The translations under genes and the position numbers were made by a program. Of a stretch of 64,000 bases of DNA, positions 1 through 10,874 are shown piece by piece (position 1 is the first letter of the stretch; every line of letters starts with the position of its first letter). Under the pieces are notes generated by a model. It was not told the DNA's origin and did no database searches. It worked only from the letters and a program-made list of their open reading frames with translations. Origin of the DNA: Ricinus communis (lineage: Eukaryota > Streptophyta > Magnoliopsida > Malpighiales > Euphorbiaceae); contig NC_063259.1 in NCBI RefSeq assembly GCF_019578655.1, forward strand, positions 30,367,277-30,431,276, in the 5' to 3' direction.

Positions 1-59
1 ATAAATCAATCACCATAATGACATGATTGCTGCTGCTGCTAAAGAAACACCTGCAACAG

Positions 60-2258
60 AGTTGAAATTAGGAAGCTGAGACAAGAAGAACTGAATTTTG
101 CCAAATATCATGATCCAGCAAGATTCCTTGATTGGGGCACAAATGGTGAGGTAAAACAACCCATGGCTCTAGTTCTGAGTCTAAAGCATGTCTACCAAAG
201 CAATGTGGATCTTAGTCTTGGATCTTTTAAATATCGATGCTGCTGGGTTATATTAAGTGTAAAAGAAAATTGTGACTGAGTATCATCCCATCAATTAAAC
301 CTCAATCGTCACTTGATACCTTGCTTTGAATACACATATATAGATTCTTAGTGATTATTGATGCTTATTTATACATATTGCTATTAGTTGAATGCTTGAT
401 TTTGGATGCATTCTAGTTGTTGCAACACCAAGGAATCTATGTTAAAATATAATGTTCTGGTACAAGTATGGTTTTGGAGCACTTTTAACTTGCTTGCGAC
501 CAATCACCAATGGAAAATTCAGCAAGCTCATATTCCTATGAGATAGCTGCACCACTATTTGACAATTGCACCTTAGAAATTTTAACAGCTAAACTCTGTC
601 AAAGTGCATGCACCAATAGTGCGCTGGTTCAAGGGCTTGATTAAGAAGTTTAAGTAGTTCCTCGTGTTTTTCTTTTGTGTTTTCCTTATGCTGTTGTTAA
701 TTCCATCATAGCATTTTTAATGTCTTTGGATTAAGTCTGATAAGGATAAGCAATATGGTAATGTTCATAGATATTCTTATGGTTACATCCAAATATGTCT
801 GTTGCAGGAAGCAATCGTGCATTCGGTGACCTAATTGCAGCATCTGGAATCACAGATGCCATGCTGGACAGTTTGATTGCTCTAAGGGATTTTGAAGGGG
901 TTGAGGGGTTGCCTCCTCTAAGTGAAATTGAAGACATGCGTTATGAAAAGAACACTAGAAAATCCACAAGAGCAGACATAGAGCGTCAGAAACAGGAAGA
1001 AGTTGCTAAATCCAGAGTGCGACAAGTAGACGAGAAAGGGAGAGCTTATGGGACTGGAAGAAGGAAATGTAGTGTAGCTCGTGTTTGGATTGAACCTGGT
1101 GACGGGAAATTTATAGTTAATGATAAGCAATTTGATGTCTATTTCCCGATGCTTGATCATCGGGCTGCCCTGTTGCGACCCTTTTCTGAGACAAAAACCT
1201 TGGGTCTTTGGGATGTCAAATGCACTGTGAAAGGAGGTGGTACTACAGGTGAGCTTGAGCATTCCTAGTTGCCCATATTCCCTGGTTTTTGCTATTTTGT
1301 CTTGTAACGCCACAGGTTCTTGTCAACTTAACCTTTCTCTATGTGTTTTTAGCTGATATTGTTTTGTGTGATAGCATAAGTATATGCTTCATTTTGCTGA
1401 AGAGAAATGCCATATTTTGATGTATATGTCAATTTTTATGAACTTGCATATCTTTTTGCTACCAAACTATTTTACTGAAGTCAAGAAGAGGTTCATGTTA
1501 TATAACATCTAAGTACGCTTAATAATAATTTGGTTATGGGTGGCTGATTGATCTGACATTGAAGTAGAGTGCTGTTCATGTATTTGAGATTGCAAATAGA
1601 GAACTATTTCCTTGCTTTTAGTTTGAGGGCATCTAGTGAGGACTCGTGCTTTCTTTATTGTAGTTTTCCTTGTATTTTGCTGATTAAATTGTATGAATTT
1701 TATTTGGGGTTTAAAATGATATTTTGAAGATTCAATCTAAGATTTCCGTTCAACTTTGGAAGCTTGCTTGGACTAACTACATAATGGGGTTACTTTGTGT
1801 CAAAGGCTGTTGGTTCACCATTAGTATGAGTTATATAGTTGCATGATAACTAGATTTAGGCAGATTGGAATTCAGTTATGTTTTGTCACATATAGCTCAC
1901 ATATGTTATGAATAATATTTGATTGAAAAAATAATTATTTGCATTGGGACAGGTCAAGTTGGAGCTATTCAGCTAGGGATCAGCAGGGCCATGCAAAACT
2001 GGGAACCAGATTTACGTCCTCCCCTCAGAAATGGTACAGCCATCAAACATACACCTCTATTTGCTCTTGTTTACCTGTATTGAATTTTTACAGTGTCTTG
2101 ATATGTTTTGCCCATGCTGTTATGGTTTGAGCTGTATTCACTGTGTTTAAATTTCTGTCTCACCAGCTGGGTTCTTGACGAGGGATCCTCGTGTGGTTGA
2201 AAGGAAGAAACCAGGAAAAGCAAAAGCAAGAAAGAGCTTCCAATGGGTCAAGCGTTGA
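60..2258 (+). CDS. RPS9M: mitochondrial small ribosomal subunit protein uS9 (RPS9M-like), 5' partial
   Basis: Structural protein of the mitochondrial small ribosomal subunit. Coding exons read in frame: about 60-145, 808-1248, 1953-2033 and 2167-2258. The third and fourth carry the uS9 core: [15 protein letters not shown], a KGGGTTGQ junction, then [10 protein letters not shown] and the hallmark basic tail [19 protein letters not shown] ending QWVKR. That tail is the conserved uS9 C terminus that reaches toward the P-site tRNA. Phases agree at each junction (for example G at 145 joins GA at 808). The acceptor of the first visible exon is uncertain (59 or 71), and the start codon and targeting peptide lie left of the window. 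AATAAA at 2501-2506 is a plausible poly(A) signal. Family assignment is firm; mitochondrial rather than plastid location is inferred from the long N-terminal extension. Confidence 0.9.
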
Positions 2259-3083
2259 TCAATGGTTACAGAAGATGTCTTTCACTGCTACTATTGTATG
2301 GAAATCAGATTTTACATCCTTACCCAGTAGCCTGGAGATTAGTTATTTGGCCTGAATATGTTCCTGTATTTTAGCTTGTAGTCCACATTTCCAAAACGTT
2401 CGTCTCAGAAGAGCTTAAGAAGATTTTGAGGTGGAGAGTTGAACTTCAGAGCCTACCTTACCCATCTGCTCCTTTATAATTGTTAGCCTGTGTAGGGCGC
2501 AATAAATGAGAAGTTTTGAGAATTTTTTTTGTTGATGCGGGAACTGATTATAACATGTTGGATCTCTTGTTCTCCATTTCAATACAAATCTTAAGAGTAC
2601 ATGTTACACTTCTATAAGTTAATTTCTGTTGGAGTGAAGTCCATTTAGGGGTAGGATCCTATTCCAGCATTCTTAACTCTTTTATTTCCTGGAATTCACA
2701 GGGTTCATGCATATTGTTCCCCCAAGTACATAAACACTGATTTGATGGGATTGGCTAACAGTTGACTCCTCCCCTGGCCAGTTAAGCTCTAAATACGGTA
2801 CCATTCAAGTTAGAGGTTTTTATTATCCTTTGGAGTGCACTATGATAATCATATTTAAACAAAAGGTTTTTTCTATTAAGAAAAGAAGAAGAAATAATGC
2901 AAGGGTTTATATCAAATTTTATTTCTTGAAAGAAAATTATAATCTTAGTTTCTATTATTCAGATACTAATCTTGCCATTATCATTTATTTTTTCTTACAA
3001 CATGAAGGAAAACAAAGAAACATGCTGATGCTGATGCTGATGCCATCTCAAACTCCCAACTCAAGCGAACCACGTCGCGCCCG
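2259..3083. other. intergenic region: uS9m 3' UTR, then fibrillarin upstream DNA
   Basis: Holds the 3' UTR of the uS9m gene with AATAAA at 2501-2506. A short open frame at 2830-3105 is low-complexity and has no recognisable domain. I see no gene here. Confidence 0.6.
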
Positions 3084-3267
3084 TGGGCTTAAAAGTCCAA
3101 GTTGATATTGGATACGCATACAAGACACAGTTGATGCTTAGCTGGCCTCTCGTAAATGGGCTTTTTACAAACTTCACGGGACAGCCATGTCAAATTACCA
3201 AAACACATCCTAAAAGAGGACATAAGCAAAACCCTAAACTAAAACCCTAGAAGCTGTGATTATAAAA
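3084..3267 (+). promoter_or_regulatory. fibrillarin promoter: site II, telo-boxes, TATA
   Basis: Two TGGGCT site II-like elements (3084-3089, 3157-3162) are followed by two telo-boxes AAACCCTA (3229-3236, 3242-3249) and TATAAAA (3261-3267) about 90 bp before the start codon. Site II plus telo-box is the known signature of plant ribosomal-protein and ribosome-biogenesis genes driven in dividing cells, which suits fibrillarin. Confidence 0.75.
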
Positions 3268-3354
3268 GCAAGCTTCACTCATTTTATTTGTACAATTTGG
3301 CCTCCTCCCTCGCTGAACAAACTTCTTCACTCACTCATATCCTTCGCAGTCATT

Positions 3355-6199
3355 ATGAGACCTCCAAGAGGTAAACCCATCGTTCTGCAAAGTCCTTCTC
3401 ATTGTCTGTTTGGCTCCTGAGAAAATATTGATTTTTACTTCTGTTGATTAATTATATGCAGGCCGTGGTGGTGGTGGATTCAGAGGTGGAAGAGGGGATG
3501 GAGGAGGAAGAGGTAGAGGTGGAGGAAGAGGAGGGGGAGGAAGAGGTTTCGGTGACAGAGGAAGTGGAATGAAAAGTCGTGGTGGTGGCCGCGGAGGTCC
3601 CCGCGGAGGAGGAAGAGGCCGCGGAGGCGGAGGCGGACGCGGTGGAGGAATGAGAGGAGGAAGTAAAGTAGTAGTAGAGCCACATAGACATGAAGGAGTC
3701 TTTATTGGCAAAGGTGGTAAAGAAGATGCTCTTGTCACTAAAAATCTTGTTCCTGGTGAAGCTGTCTATAATGAGAAGAGGATCTCTGTTCAGGTTTTTT
3801 ATTCTTTTTTTTAGTATCATTCTTTTAAAATGTTTTTGCGTCTGTATTAGTTAGCATGGTTAGTTTTTATTTGTTGGAAAAAATATACCAAAGAATCTAC
3901 GTGTTTCTTTCTCAGAATGAAGATGGTACTAAAGTTGAATACAGGGTATGGAATCCTTTCAGATCAAAATTAGCTGCTGCTATTCTGGGTGGTGTTGATA
4001 ACATTTGGATTGTGAGTCTCATTTTTTATGTTTTTTTTTTCAAGTTTTATAATATAGTTAATATGCTTAATACTTATTGGAATTTCGCTCTAGATGGCAT
4101 TAATGAATATTCTTTTTTGTTCTTTTAATTTAAGAAACCTGGTGCCAAGGTCCTCTACCTTGGAGCAGCTTCTGGTACTACAGTCTCTCATGTGTCTGAC
4201 ATTGTTGGCCCTGTAAGTATTTGTTGTGAGAGTTGTAGTTTGCTGGTGTTTCTATGTTTAGTGGGTTGGCTGCTTATAATATTTGTTTATGTTGGCAGAC
4301 GGGAGTGGTCTATGCAGTGGAATTCTCTCACAGAAGTGGGAGAGACTTGGTTAACATGGCAAAGAAGCGCACAAATGTTATACCCATTATTGAAGATGCC
4401 AGACATCCAGCCAAGTACCGCATGCTTGTTGGCATGGTGGATGTAATATTTTCGGATGTTGCTCAGCCTGATCAGGTTTGGTCCTAGTGCTTTTCTATTT
4501 TTAGTTTCCAAAACATATATAGACATGAAGTTTCATAGTTAGCACTATACTCTATAACAATTGGGAAGTTTATGAATGCATGTGGTCTATTCCATATCTA
4601 ATTTTGTTAATTCATTGTATTGCACATCCTTGGATTATTTTCAAATTAGAACCTCTTACTCCATGGAGTGAGGTAAATTAACTATTATATCCAGGCATAT
4701 GATGAGATTTACTCGGATTCCCCTTCAGGACTTCATGGGTGATGTAAACTCGAGTTTCTGATGCAATATGAAGTTACTTACTTTTATTTTAACTTGTATA
4801 AAAAATTTGAGACACTTGTATTTTCTTTGTTATTAGCTCCTAGTTTTACACCATCTACTCATCTAGCGTGTGATGAGGTACTCGGATTCCCCTTCTGGAC
4901 ATCATGGGTGATGCAATACCGAGTCTCTGATGCTTCTATAAAAACTTTTAAAACATCAATTACTTCTATACTTTGTTTTCTTGCATTCTTTACTGATTAA
5001 AATATTGTTCCCGTTTTTGTAAGAATTTAGCAAGCGGCGATATATGATTTTAATTTGCTGTTCCTTAAACAGCTTGAACATCTATTTCAGTCCATGTTTG
5101 ATTATCATTTTTGCAAGGAATTGAAAATGGTGCTTTGTTTTCTTGTATTACAGGATTTCCCATCTATTTTGGTATTATAATATCATATTTGATATTTTCT
5201 TTTGAAGTGCACTAGATGACTTGTACTTGTTAAACCTCTGTCAGTTACTAATAAATTTGTCAGTAATGCATATTTGACTCTGGGCTGTTTTATTTCACTT
5301 AATTCTTTTGTCGAATGTTTTTGTTAGATGGTGAATGTATAGTTCTGAAGTTGGTGGTTTTTAAACTAAGTTGTTTTGAAGCCCAGACTTAACCTTAATA
5401 TTATAGGACCTCTTCTGCAGAAGTGGTTAACATGGTCAATCATGTTATTGCCTTAGTGCATTTTCTTGATTGCTTAAATAGGATGTGTGCCATCCATTAT
5501 TTTGTACTGGTTTTGCTACTCTCACCTTGCCTATATGCAGTATTCTTTTGGTTTTGAGCATTTTGCTCTTTAATTTTATCTTAGAGTTGCAAATTGGGAA
5601 AGCTACTCTTTGTCATCCCAGTCAACAAGTGGCTTTTCCTATTGCTCCGCCTCTCTGCTCTTGATTGTTATTTATAATGGATCAAGTGCCTTCAGTTTTG
5701 TGGCAGCTGAGTTGACTAATTATGCTGGTGCAGCATGGGAGTAATCAAGTTGGGAATAGTTTTATCTTTTATGAAATAAAAGTGTGATTTATTATATGGC
5801 AGCGGCTGTCACTTAGTTTCCTTTAAATTTTGGCTGAATTCTATTTCCCTATTGTTTCTTAATCACCTTTCCAGGCAAGGATTCTGGCACTGAATGCCTC
5901 CTACTTTCTGAAAGCTGGTGGCCATTTTGTGATTTCAATAAAGGTTAGTTTCTTAAATCCCACGTGTTTCAATTTCATCTGCTGTAATAACTTATTGATG
6001 TTATGGGTCCGTGTAACAGGCAAATTGCATAGACTCCACCGTTCCTGCTGAGGCTGTATTTGAGAGTGAAGTAAAGAAAATGACGCAGGAGCAGTTCAAG
6101 CCTACTGAGCAGGTCACTCTCGAGCCATTTGAGCGAGACCATGCTTGTGTTATTGGCGGTTATCGTATGCCAAAGAAGCAGAAAGCTGCCGCTTCCTAG
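3355..6199 (+). CDS. FIB: fibrillarin, rRNA 2'-O-methyltransferase of box C/D snoRNPs
   Basis: Catalytic subunit of nucleolar box C/D RNPs; it transfers methyl groups from SAM to rRNA riboses at sites chosen by guide snoRNAs. Exons: 3355-3370, 3462-3793, 3916-4011, 4135-4212, 4299-4475, 5875-5943, 6020-6199, giving 315 aa, close to plant fibrillarins. Exon 1 codes only MRPPR plus one base. Residues 6 to about 73 are a Gly/Arg-rich GAR domain; then comes [10 protein letters not shown], the [17 protein letters not shown] linker, SAM motif [15 protein letters not shown] (about residues 152-165), [23 protein letters not shown] and the C-terminal [10 protein letters not shown]. Intron 5 (4476-5874, 1.4 kb) is far longer than the others and carries two snoRNA-like genes. 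No defects are visible. Confidence 0.98.
4694..4765 (+). ncRNA. intronic box C/D snoRNA-like gene, copy 1 (U60f-like)
   Basis: About 72 nt in fibrillarin intron 5. Box C ATGATGA is at 4699-4705, C' GTGATG at 4739-4744 and D CTGA at 4758-4761; GCA before C pairs with TGC after D as a short terminal stem. The guide TCGGATTCCCCTT (4713-4725) precedes a degenerate D' (CAGG) and is the exact complement of AAGGGGAATCCGA, which I recall as a conserved plant 25S rRNA stretch (before CTGTTTAATT). By the fifth-nucleotide rule the predicted target is the third G of that AAGGGG. Arabidopsis fibrillarin genes are reported to host U60f snoRNAs in the same intron; identity with U60f is inferred. Confidence 0.82.
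4864..4934 (+). ncRNA. intronic box C/D snoRNA-like gene, copy 2 (U60f-like)
   Basis: Second copy, about 100 bp after the first in the same intron. Box C GTGATGA is at 4870-4876, C' GTGATG at 4908-4913 and D CTGA at 4927-4930. The terminal stem AGCG/TGCT is of different sequence from copy 1 but pairs just as well, a sign of selection on structure. The 13-nt guide (4882-4894) is identical to copy 1, while D' is CTGG. The stretch before box D (CCGAGT) can pair with ACTCGG just after box C, so it looks like an internal stem rather than a second guide. Confidence 0.82.
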
Positions 6200-6949
6200 A
6201 AAGTAAAATTATCGTCGGTCCACAGTGATTGTCGGTTAAAATAGGGATAAATAGTATTTTCTGCGGAAGGAAGATTTTGTGTCCCTATTAGTATGTCTAG
6301 TTTATTGTGGAATTTTTGTTCAAGTGGTTGTTGACATTGACGTTGAATTTTAAATGATAAGTGTTGGAGGCCTAGCTTAGCATTCATATATTGTCTGTAT
6401 ATTTGATTTGAATAGAGAGATTTTGTTACTAGTGTAGTGATTGAGATATTTCCTCCTTTATTTTTTTGCCGGCTTGATCTAGTTTAAGCAAGTAAAAGCC
6501 CTTTCAGCAAGGGTTGGGATCTTGAATTACTTTGATTTAATATATTGTTTTTCTATAAAAACATTAATCTACAGGACTTTTGCAAAAATAATTTTTAAAA
6601 CTCAAAATAATAAAATAAAATAAAAAATTGGGGTAGGAACCCTCAACACTAGAGCAGCCCCTTTGTTTGCAGAAATTTCAGTCCGTATCTCTACGTTGAG
6701 CATGTTCATTAAAATAGTTCGAAATTAGTTTTATATTAAAATAGTTGAAATTAGTTTTATTAGAATAAGTTGAGATAGATTTAACCCTTTTTCCGCTCAG
6801 AATATCTAATTATAATTTAAAGATAACTCGCTTTTGGAAACGTTAAGAGTTAAATCATGTTCTTCAAATAAATTTGCAAAAACTTAAAATCAAGGTATGA
6901 TGCTAAATTGGCAGTACCACCTGTTTGCGATACCGTTTTTGCTCTTTTG
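6200..6949. other. intergenic: fibrillarin 3' UTR and AT-rich DNA
   Basis: Fibrillarin 3' UTR followed by AT-rich DNA with a direct tandem duplication of about 26-27 bp (6708-6734 and 6735-6760). No gene seen. Confidence 0.6.
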
Positions 6950-6950
6950 G

Positions 6951-7019
6951 ATCTCGGTAGCCGAGTTAGCCCTTTTGGATCATAGAAGAACAGATCGTGC
7001 AGACAATTAGTTCATTACC
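6951..7019 (-). repeat. left 69-bp terminal direct repeat of the pararetrovirus
   Basis: Matches 13521-13589 at 66 of 69 positions (the preceding t is also shared). It contains the palindrome CTCGGTAGCCGAG and two copies of CTTTTGGATC. Sequence outside the 69 bp differs on both sides, so the repeat has sharp edges. Confidence 0.9.
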
Positions 7020-7642
7020 ATAGATCAAGAAGAAGAAAATGAAGAAATTTAGAAAGCCATACGAGAGAATATTATGCTCATAAATGAAAGGAAAACTTGC
7101 TTGGTTTCATTACATATCGACTTCTCCTCTTATAGAGGAGTGTAAATACAAAACGACAGAAAAAGATAAGGTGGGAATCTTATCTTTGACACATGTCTTC
7201 CTTAGAGGAAGAGTTGAGATTTCTCACTTACAAAAGATTAGTCTAATAATATACTGACAGCTCACCGATAGCTCATATGCATATTAAGACGACAAGTCTT
7301 AATAATGCACTTACTTTACACATGTGAAAGACAGAAAATAATGCACCGAAAGATGAATTTGACACTTCATCTTTTATTACATATTATTATTTTTGAGAAG
7401 GCTTGTCTTCACGTCCAGCGCACACACCATTAATTTAGAAAACACTGTCATAGTCATCGTCATCCATAGGTTGAGAATCTTGCATGATGGCATCCTTTTG
7501 TTCATTGGTCAGATCCGGATCATCTAGTGGAGTTGGAAGTATGGGAAAAATGGAATGTTCAATAATGGGATGTTCAGTCTCAGTCCATAGATATCCATTG
7601 TAAGTGCAGACTAATGGTGTAGAGACATCGGTCGTCCCTAAC
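7020..7642 (-). promoter_or_regulatory. pararetrovirus intergenic region with putative TATA promoter
   Basis: Non-coding region between the last viral frame and the left terminal repeat. On the minus strand a TATA-like CTATAAG (within 7126-7135) sits inside an inverted repeat whose arms are CTCCTCT and AGAGGAG (7124-7140), about 110 bp before the terminal repeat. Upstream are GATAAG-type boxes. This is the expected place of a 35S-like pregenomic promoter; activity is inferred only. Confidence 0.5.
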
Positions 7643-8009
7643 TCATTTCTTAGTTGCAGAGCCCGCTTTAGATCTCTTGTAATTGTTGGAGGGCAAGATG
7701 CAAAGGCACTTCAATCGTCCTCCAATAATGACAGATATTTTTAGTTGCATAAGTGTCTTCTGAGAACTGAAGGTAAGGCCTGTGAAGGATGAAAATGGTA
7801 TGATATCCTGAAGCTTTGGGATTATTGTCTGTAAATAATTTGTTCTCATGAATAACCTTGAGAAGTTCCCTTGTCCATTGGTACGGGGTTTTGAACCAAG
7901 TAAGGTATCTCCATGGATATGTTCCAGAATTTGTCTCATTATTGAAGAAGCGTAAAAGATTCATAACAGGTATTTCAATAGCACTGTAGAAAGGCACCAT
8001 AAGAACCAC
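7643..8009 (-). pseudogene. pararetrovirus C-terminal segment
   Basis: Two overlapping short frames (7643-7939 and 7668-8009) encode a protein tail with YPWRYLTWFKTPYQWTREL and FYSAIEIPVMNLLRFF. I recognise this type of segment downstream of RNase H in caulimovirid-like elements of plant genomes but know no function for it. It is split by a frameshift and separated from RNase H by stops. Confidence 0.55.
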
Positions 8010-8138
8010 AATTCACTTTCGATCTGTGGATGGGTAGGAGAAAGGTGATAAATCAAACACCAAGGGTGATCTGGGTAAAAGAAATTGGGTTGAATGGGCA
8101 GTGAGAAAGTTTGTTGAAAATTGCCAAATAATGGAACA

Positions 8139-9295
8139 TCATATTTCTGGCAAATCAGTGACTTGTCTAGTTGTGAGGTTGGCGGGAAGATCTGATGGAG
8201 AGGGAGGTTGCATAGTGGGTTTTGAGGACGAAGAGGCCATGAAGATTATAGGAAGGTTGACTGTTAAGGTGAGGAGGACTATAGGCTGATTTTGTGGCTT
8301 TAAGAGTCTGGATAAGAAATCTGGGATGAGATTTCTCGTTCCTTTTATATGCTGGACTTCAAAATCATACCTGCTGAACCATGATTTTAACCTCAATAAT
8401 TGAGATTCTGGTAAGGTCTTTTGGTTGGATTCAAAGATTTTTGGGAAAGAAGAATTATCCATCCGAACCAGGAATTGCTGTCCAATCAGAAAAAATTTGA
8501 ATTTCTTTATCCCATATTTGACTGCCAAGATCTCCTTGTAGGTTGTGTGGTAATATTTTTCTAAAGAAGAAAACTGTCCTGATGCGTAACCACACAGTTG
8601 TTCTCTGCCATTGAGATTTTCAAGGAGGATGGCCCCCCACGCATAATCAGACGCATCTGTCTGAAGGATAAGATCTCCTGTAGATGGGATAGTGAGAGGT
8701 GGAGGATTGTGGGCCAACTCTTTTAGTTTTTGGACAGTTGTAGTCTGCTCTGTTCCCCAAGGAGGAGAGTCCTTTTTTAGCATCTTAGAAAGATGACATG
8801 TGTAGTTGGACAGGTGTGGTATGGCTTCTCTGATATAATTGAAAATCCCAAGGAACTGTTGAATTTGCTTTACTGAGAGATTCTCTTCTGGGAAGTACTC
8901 GAGCTCCTTTGTCAGATGCGAACCATACGTGTATTGGCCATTTTTGAAATGCATGCCAAGAAACTCTATCTCTTGCCGGCCAATAAGACTCTTTTTTTCT
9001 GACAGCATGATGCCATATTTTTGAATAATAGCGAGGAACTGTTTCAAGAGTTGATGATGTTCCTCAGCTATTTCATGGTCTTTTGAAATTATGGAGCCGT
9101 TTTGAGCCCAAAGGGCATGACTGTCCATTGATACTGGGCATTTGGGATACAAAAGGCTGTTTTGTATCTTTCTGAGGGATGGATACCCAATTGCCAAAAG
9201 CCCGCTTTGAGGTCAAATTTGGAATAGAACTGGGCCTTTTGGATATGGACTTTAAAGTTCGAGATTCGAGGGAGAGGAAACTTGTTATCTTGCAA
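8139..9295 (-). pseudogene. pararetrovirus reverse transcriptase-RNase H, catalytic box deleted
   Basis: Upstream frame (9089-9295) shows early RT motifs: FPLPRISNF, FYSKFDLKAGFWQ and MPFGLKTAP. The sequence then jumps straight to ISKDHEIAEEHH in another frame (8139-9197), which continues with FLGMHFKNGQ, the thumb/connection region and an RNase H domain keeping its acidic residues (TDAS, YKEILAVKYG, MDNSS). Normally about 25-30 residues with the YxDD polymerase motif lie between the FGL..AP and ISKD motifs; here they are missing and the frame changes at the same point. The polymerase is therefore dead, though RNase H residues remain readable. Confidence 0.85.
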
Positions 9296-9528
9296 GAAAT
9301 GGTTTAAAGGTTTGTAGTCTATAACAAGTCTCTTTTTTTCTCGGATCTTTTCTCCTCATAGAAGGCTTAACAGGCCTATTGTGAGGTTGTGGGCTCAGTG
9401 AGGCCTTGTTGTAACAGGGTTAAGCATTCTGATCTGGCAAGGGCTAGATCAGTAGGGGACATTCCTAGGTGTGTGGCCTTTGTTGGGTTAATATCTTCAT
9501 TGAGCTTGAAAGGGAGGCTGATATAGAA

Positions 9529-10335
9529 CTAGGGATTTTTCCACAGGGGAAGAGGATGTTGAAAATGTGAATGGGATTCTGGGCAAAAGAGAAGGAATTT
9601 CTCTGTGTGTTGTAAAAATGGTGGACTTGTATCTGCTATAGTGAACAGATTAGAGGTCTCTGTATATGGACGAAATTGCCTCTTGAATTTTATACCATTG
9701 GGGAGAATCTGGAGCTTCTGAGCCTGATGATAAACATCAAACCCTATCAGGAGGTCTTTGCTTGGAAGATCTGAACCGATGATATGCGTCCATACCACGC
9801 AATCAGGAAAAAACTGTATCCCGATTTTCTGCTTTGTAATCAGAGTAGTCTTGAAGGTTTGACCATTTGCTGCCCTGAAAAACTGATCATGAGGCTTCCA
9901 GTATTCAGATGGAAGGACTTCGGGATTCATCATGCTTCTTTGAGCTCCAGTGTCAAAGAAAGCTATGACTGAAACAAGTTTTGCATATTTTGAAGGCAGA
10001 ACTTGTATAGGAACATAGAGGACTGGAGGAATTTTAGTAGCAAGTTGAGATAACTCAAGAAGTGGATCTAGAGAGAAGGGATACTGCATTACATCTCTCA
10101 AGATTTCTTTTTCTTTTTCTTCTCTTAAAGAGAGACTGGTCATTAGGATTGGGATCTCGCTGTCATCCGAGTCTGAAGAGGACTCTTCTGAGGATTCAGT
10201 GGAGTCTGAATATTCTGCCTCGATCCCAAAAAGACTCTCTGGAGTAAGATTATCCTGTTCTGATAGTCTGGAAGAGACATAGACATGCTGACTTATTGTA
10301 TCATCCTTGCTGATTTTTTCAGATTCTAAGGACAA
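9529..10335 (-). pseudogene. pararetrovirus aspartic protease segment
   Basis: An open frame of 268 codons. The N-terminal half is acidic and Ser-rich (DSTESSEESSSDSDDSE); then a retropepsin-like core has the active-site motif FFDTGAQRSMM and a downstream hydrophobic LLIGFDVY flap/strand region. It follows the zinc-knuckle frame with a frame change and is cut off from RT by about 230 bp of stop-containing sequence. Confidence 0.8.
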
Positions 10336-10706
10336 TTCTTAGCATAGTGCCCCTTTTTTCTGCAGATATAACATCTGTCATATTTGTGACCTTGATTCCT
10401 CTTTTTCCGAAAATATCTGAACCCTTTTAAGCGCGTCTTTCTTTCTCTGAATTCTTTGTTTCTGTGCGGGTATTTTTGAAAATGATGCCCGATCTTCTTT
10501 TTATAATTGGAGCAGACGCAGTTTGAGGCCTTGCATTTAATCTTGAGATTATTTTTGTTACAGGCCTTTTGAACTATCAAATCTCGCTGAGATAACCTTC
10601 TGAACAATTCTTGCTGGTCACAGAGTCTCTTGATGGAAGAGAGAGTGAATTGCCAAATTTCTCCAAGAGTGATGGAGGTGACCAGTTTCTTTGTCGTAGC
10701 AATCAT
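10326..10706 (-). pseudogene. pararetrovirus capsid C-terminal segment with CCHC zinc knuckle
   Basis: A basic 126-codon frame ending in CYICRKKGHYAKNC, a perfect CX2CX4HX4C knuckle typical of caulimovirid coat proteins, followed at once by a frame change into the protease segment. Stops separate it from the upstream capsid piece. Confidence 0.8.
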
Positions 10707-10874
10707 GTTGTTGACCTCTTATTGTATCTCATCTGGTAATGAGGTGATGAAAGTATACTTCAACGTATCATCACCGTCATGCCCTCCAATGACATAATAA
10801 AGCTTAGACATAGCAGAATAATGTCTTTCCAGATCCTTTATTTTCAACGAACAACATTTTCGGTCAAAGTATTC

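Noticed and set aside
2830..3105. 91-codon frame upstream of fibrillarin
   Set aside because: Lies in the promoter region, low-complexity with Met-Leu repeats, and overlaps a site II element.
3448..3738. Pro/Ser-rich antisense frames opposite the fibrillarin GAR domain
   Set aside because: They are the complement of Gly/Arg codons and have no independent start, splice or domain evidence.
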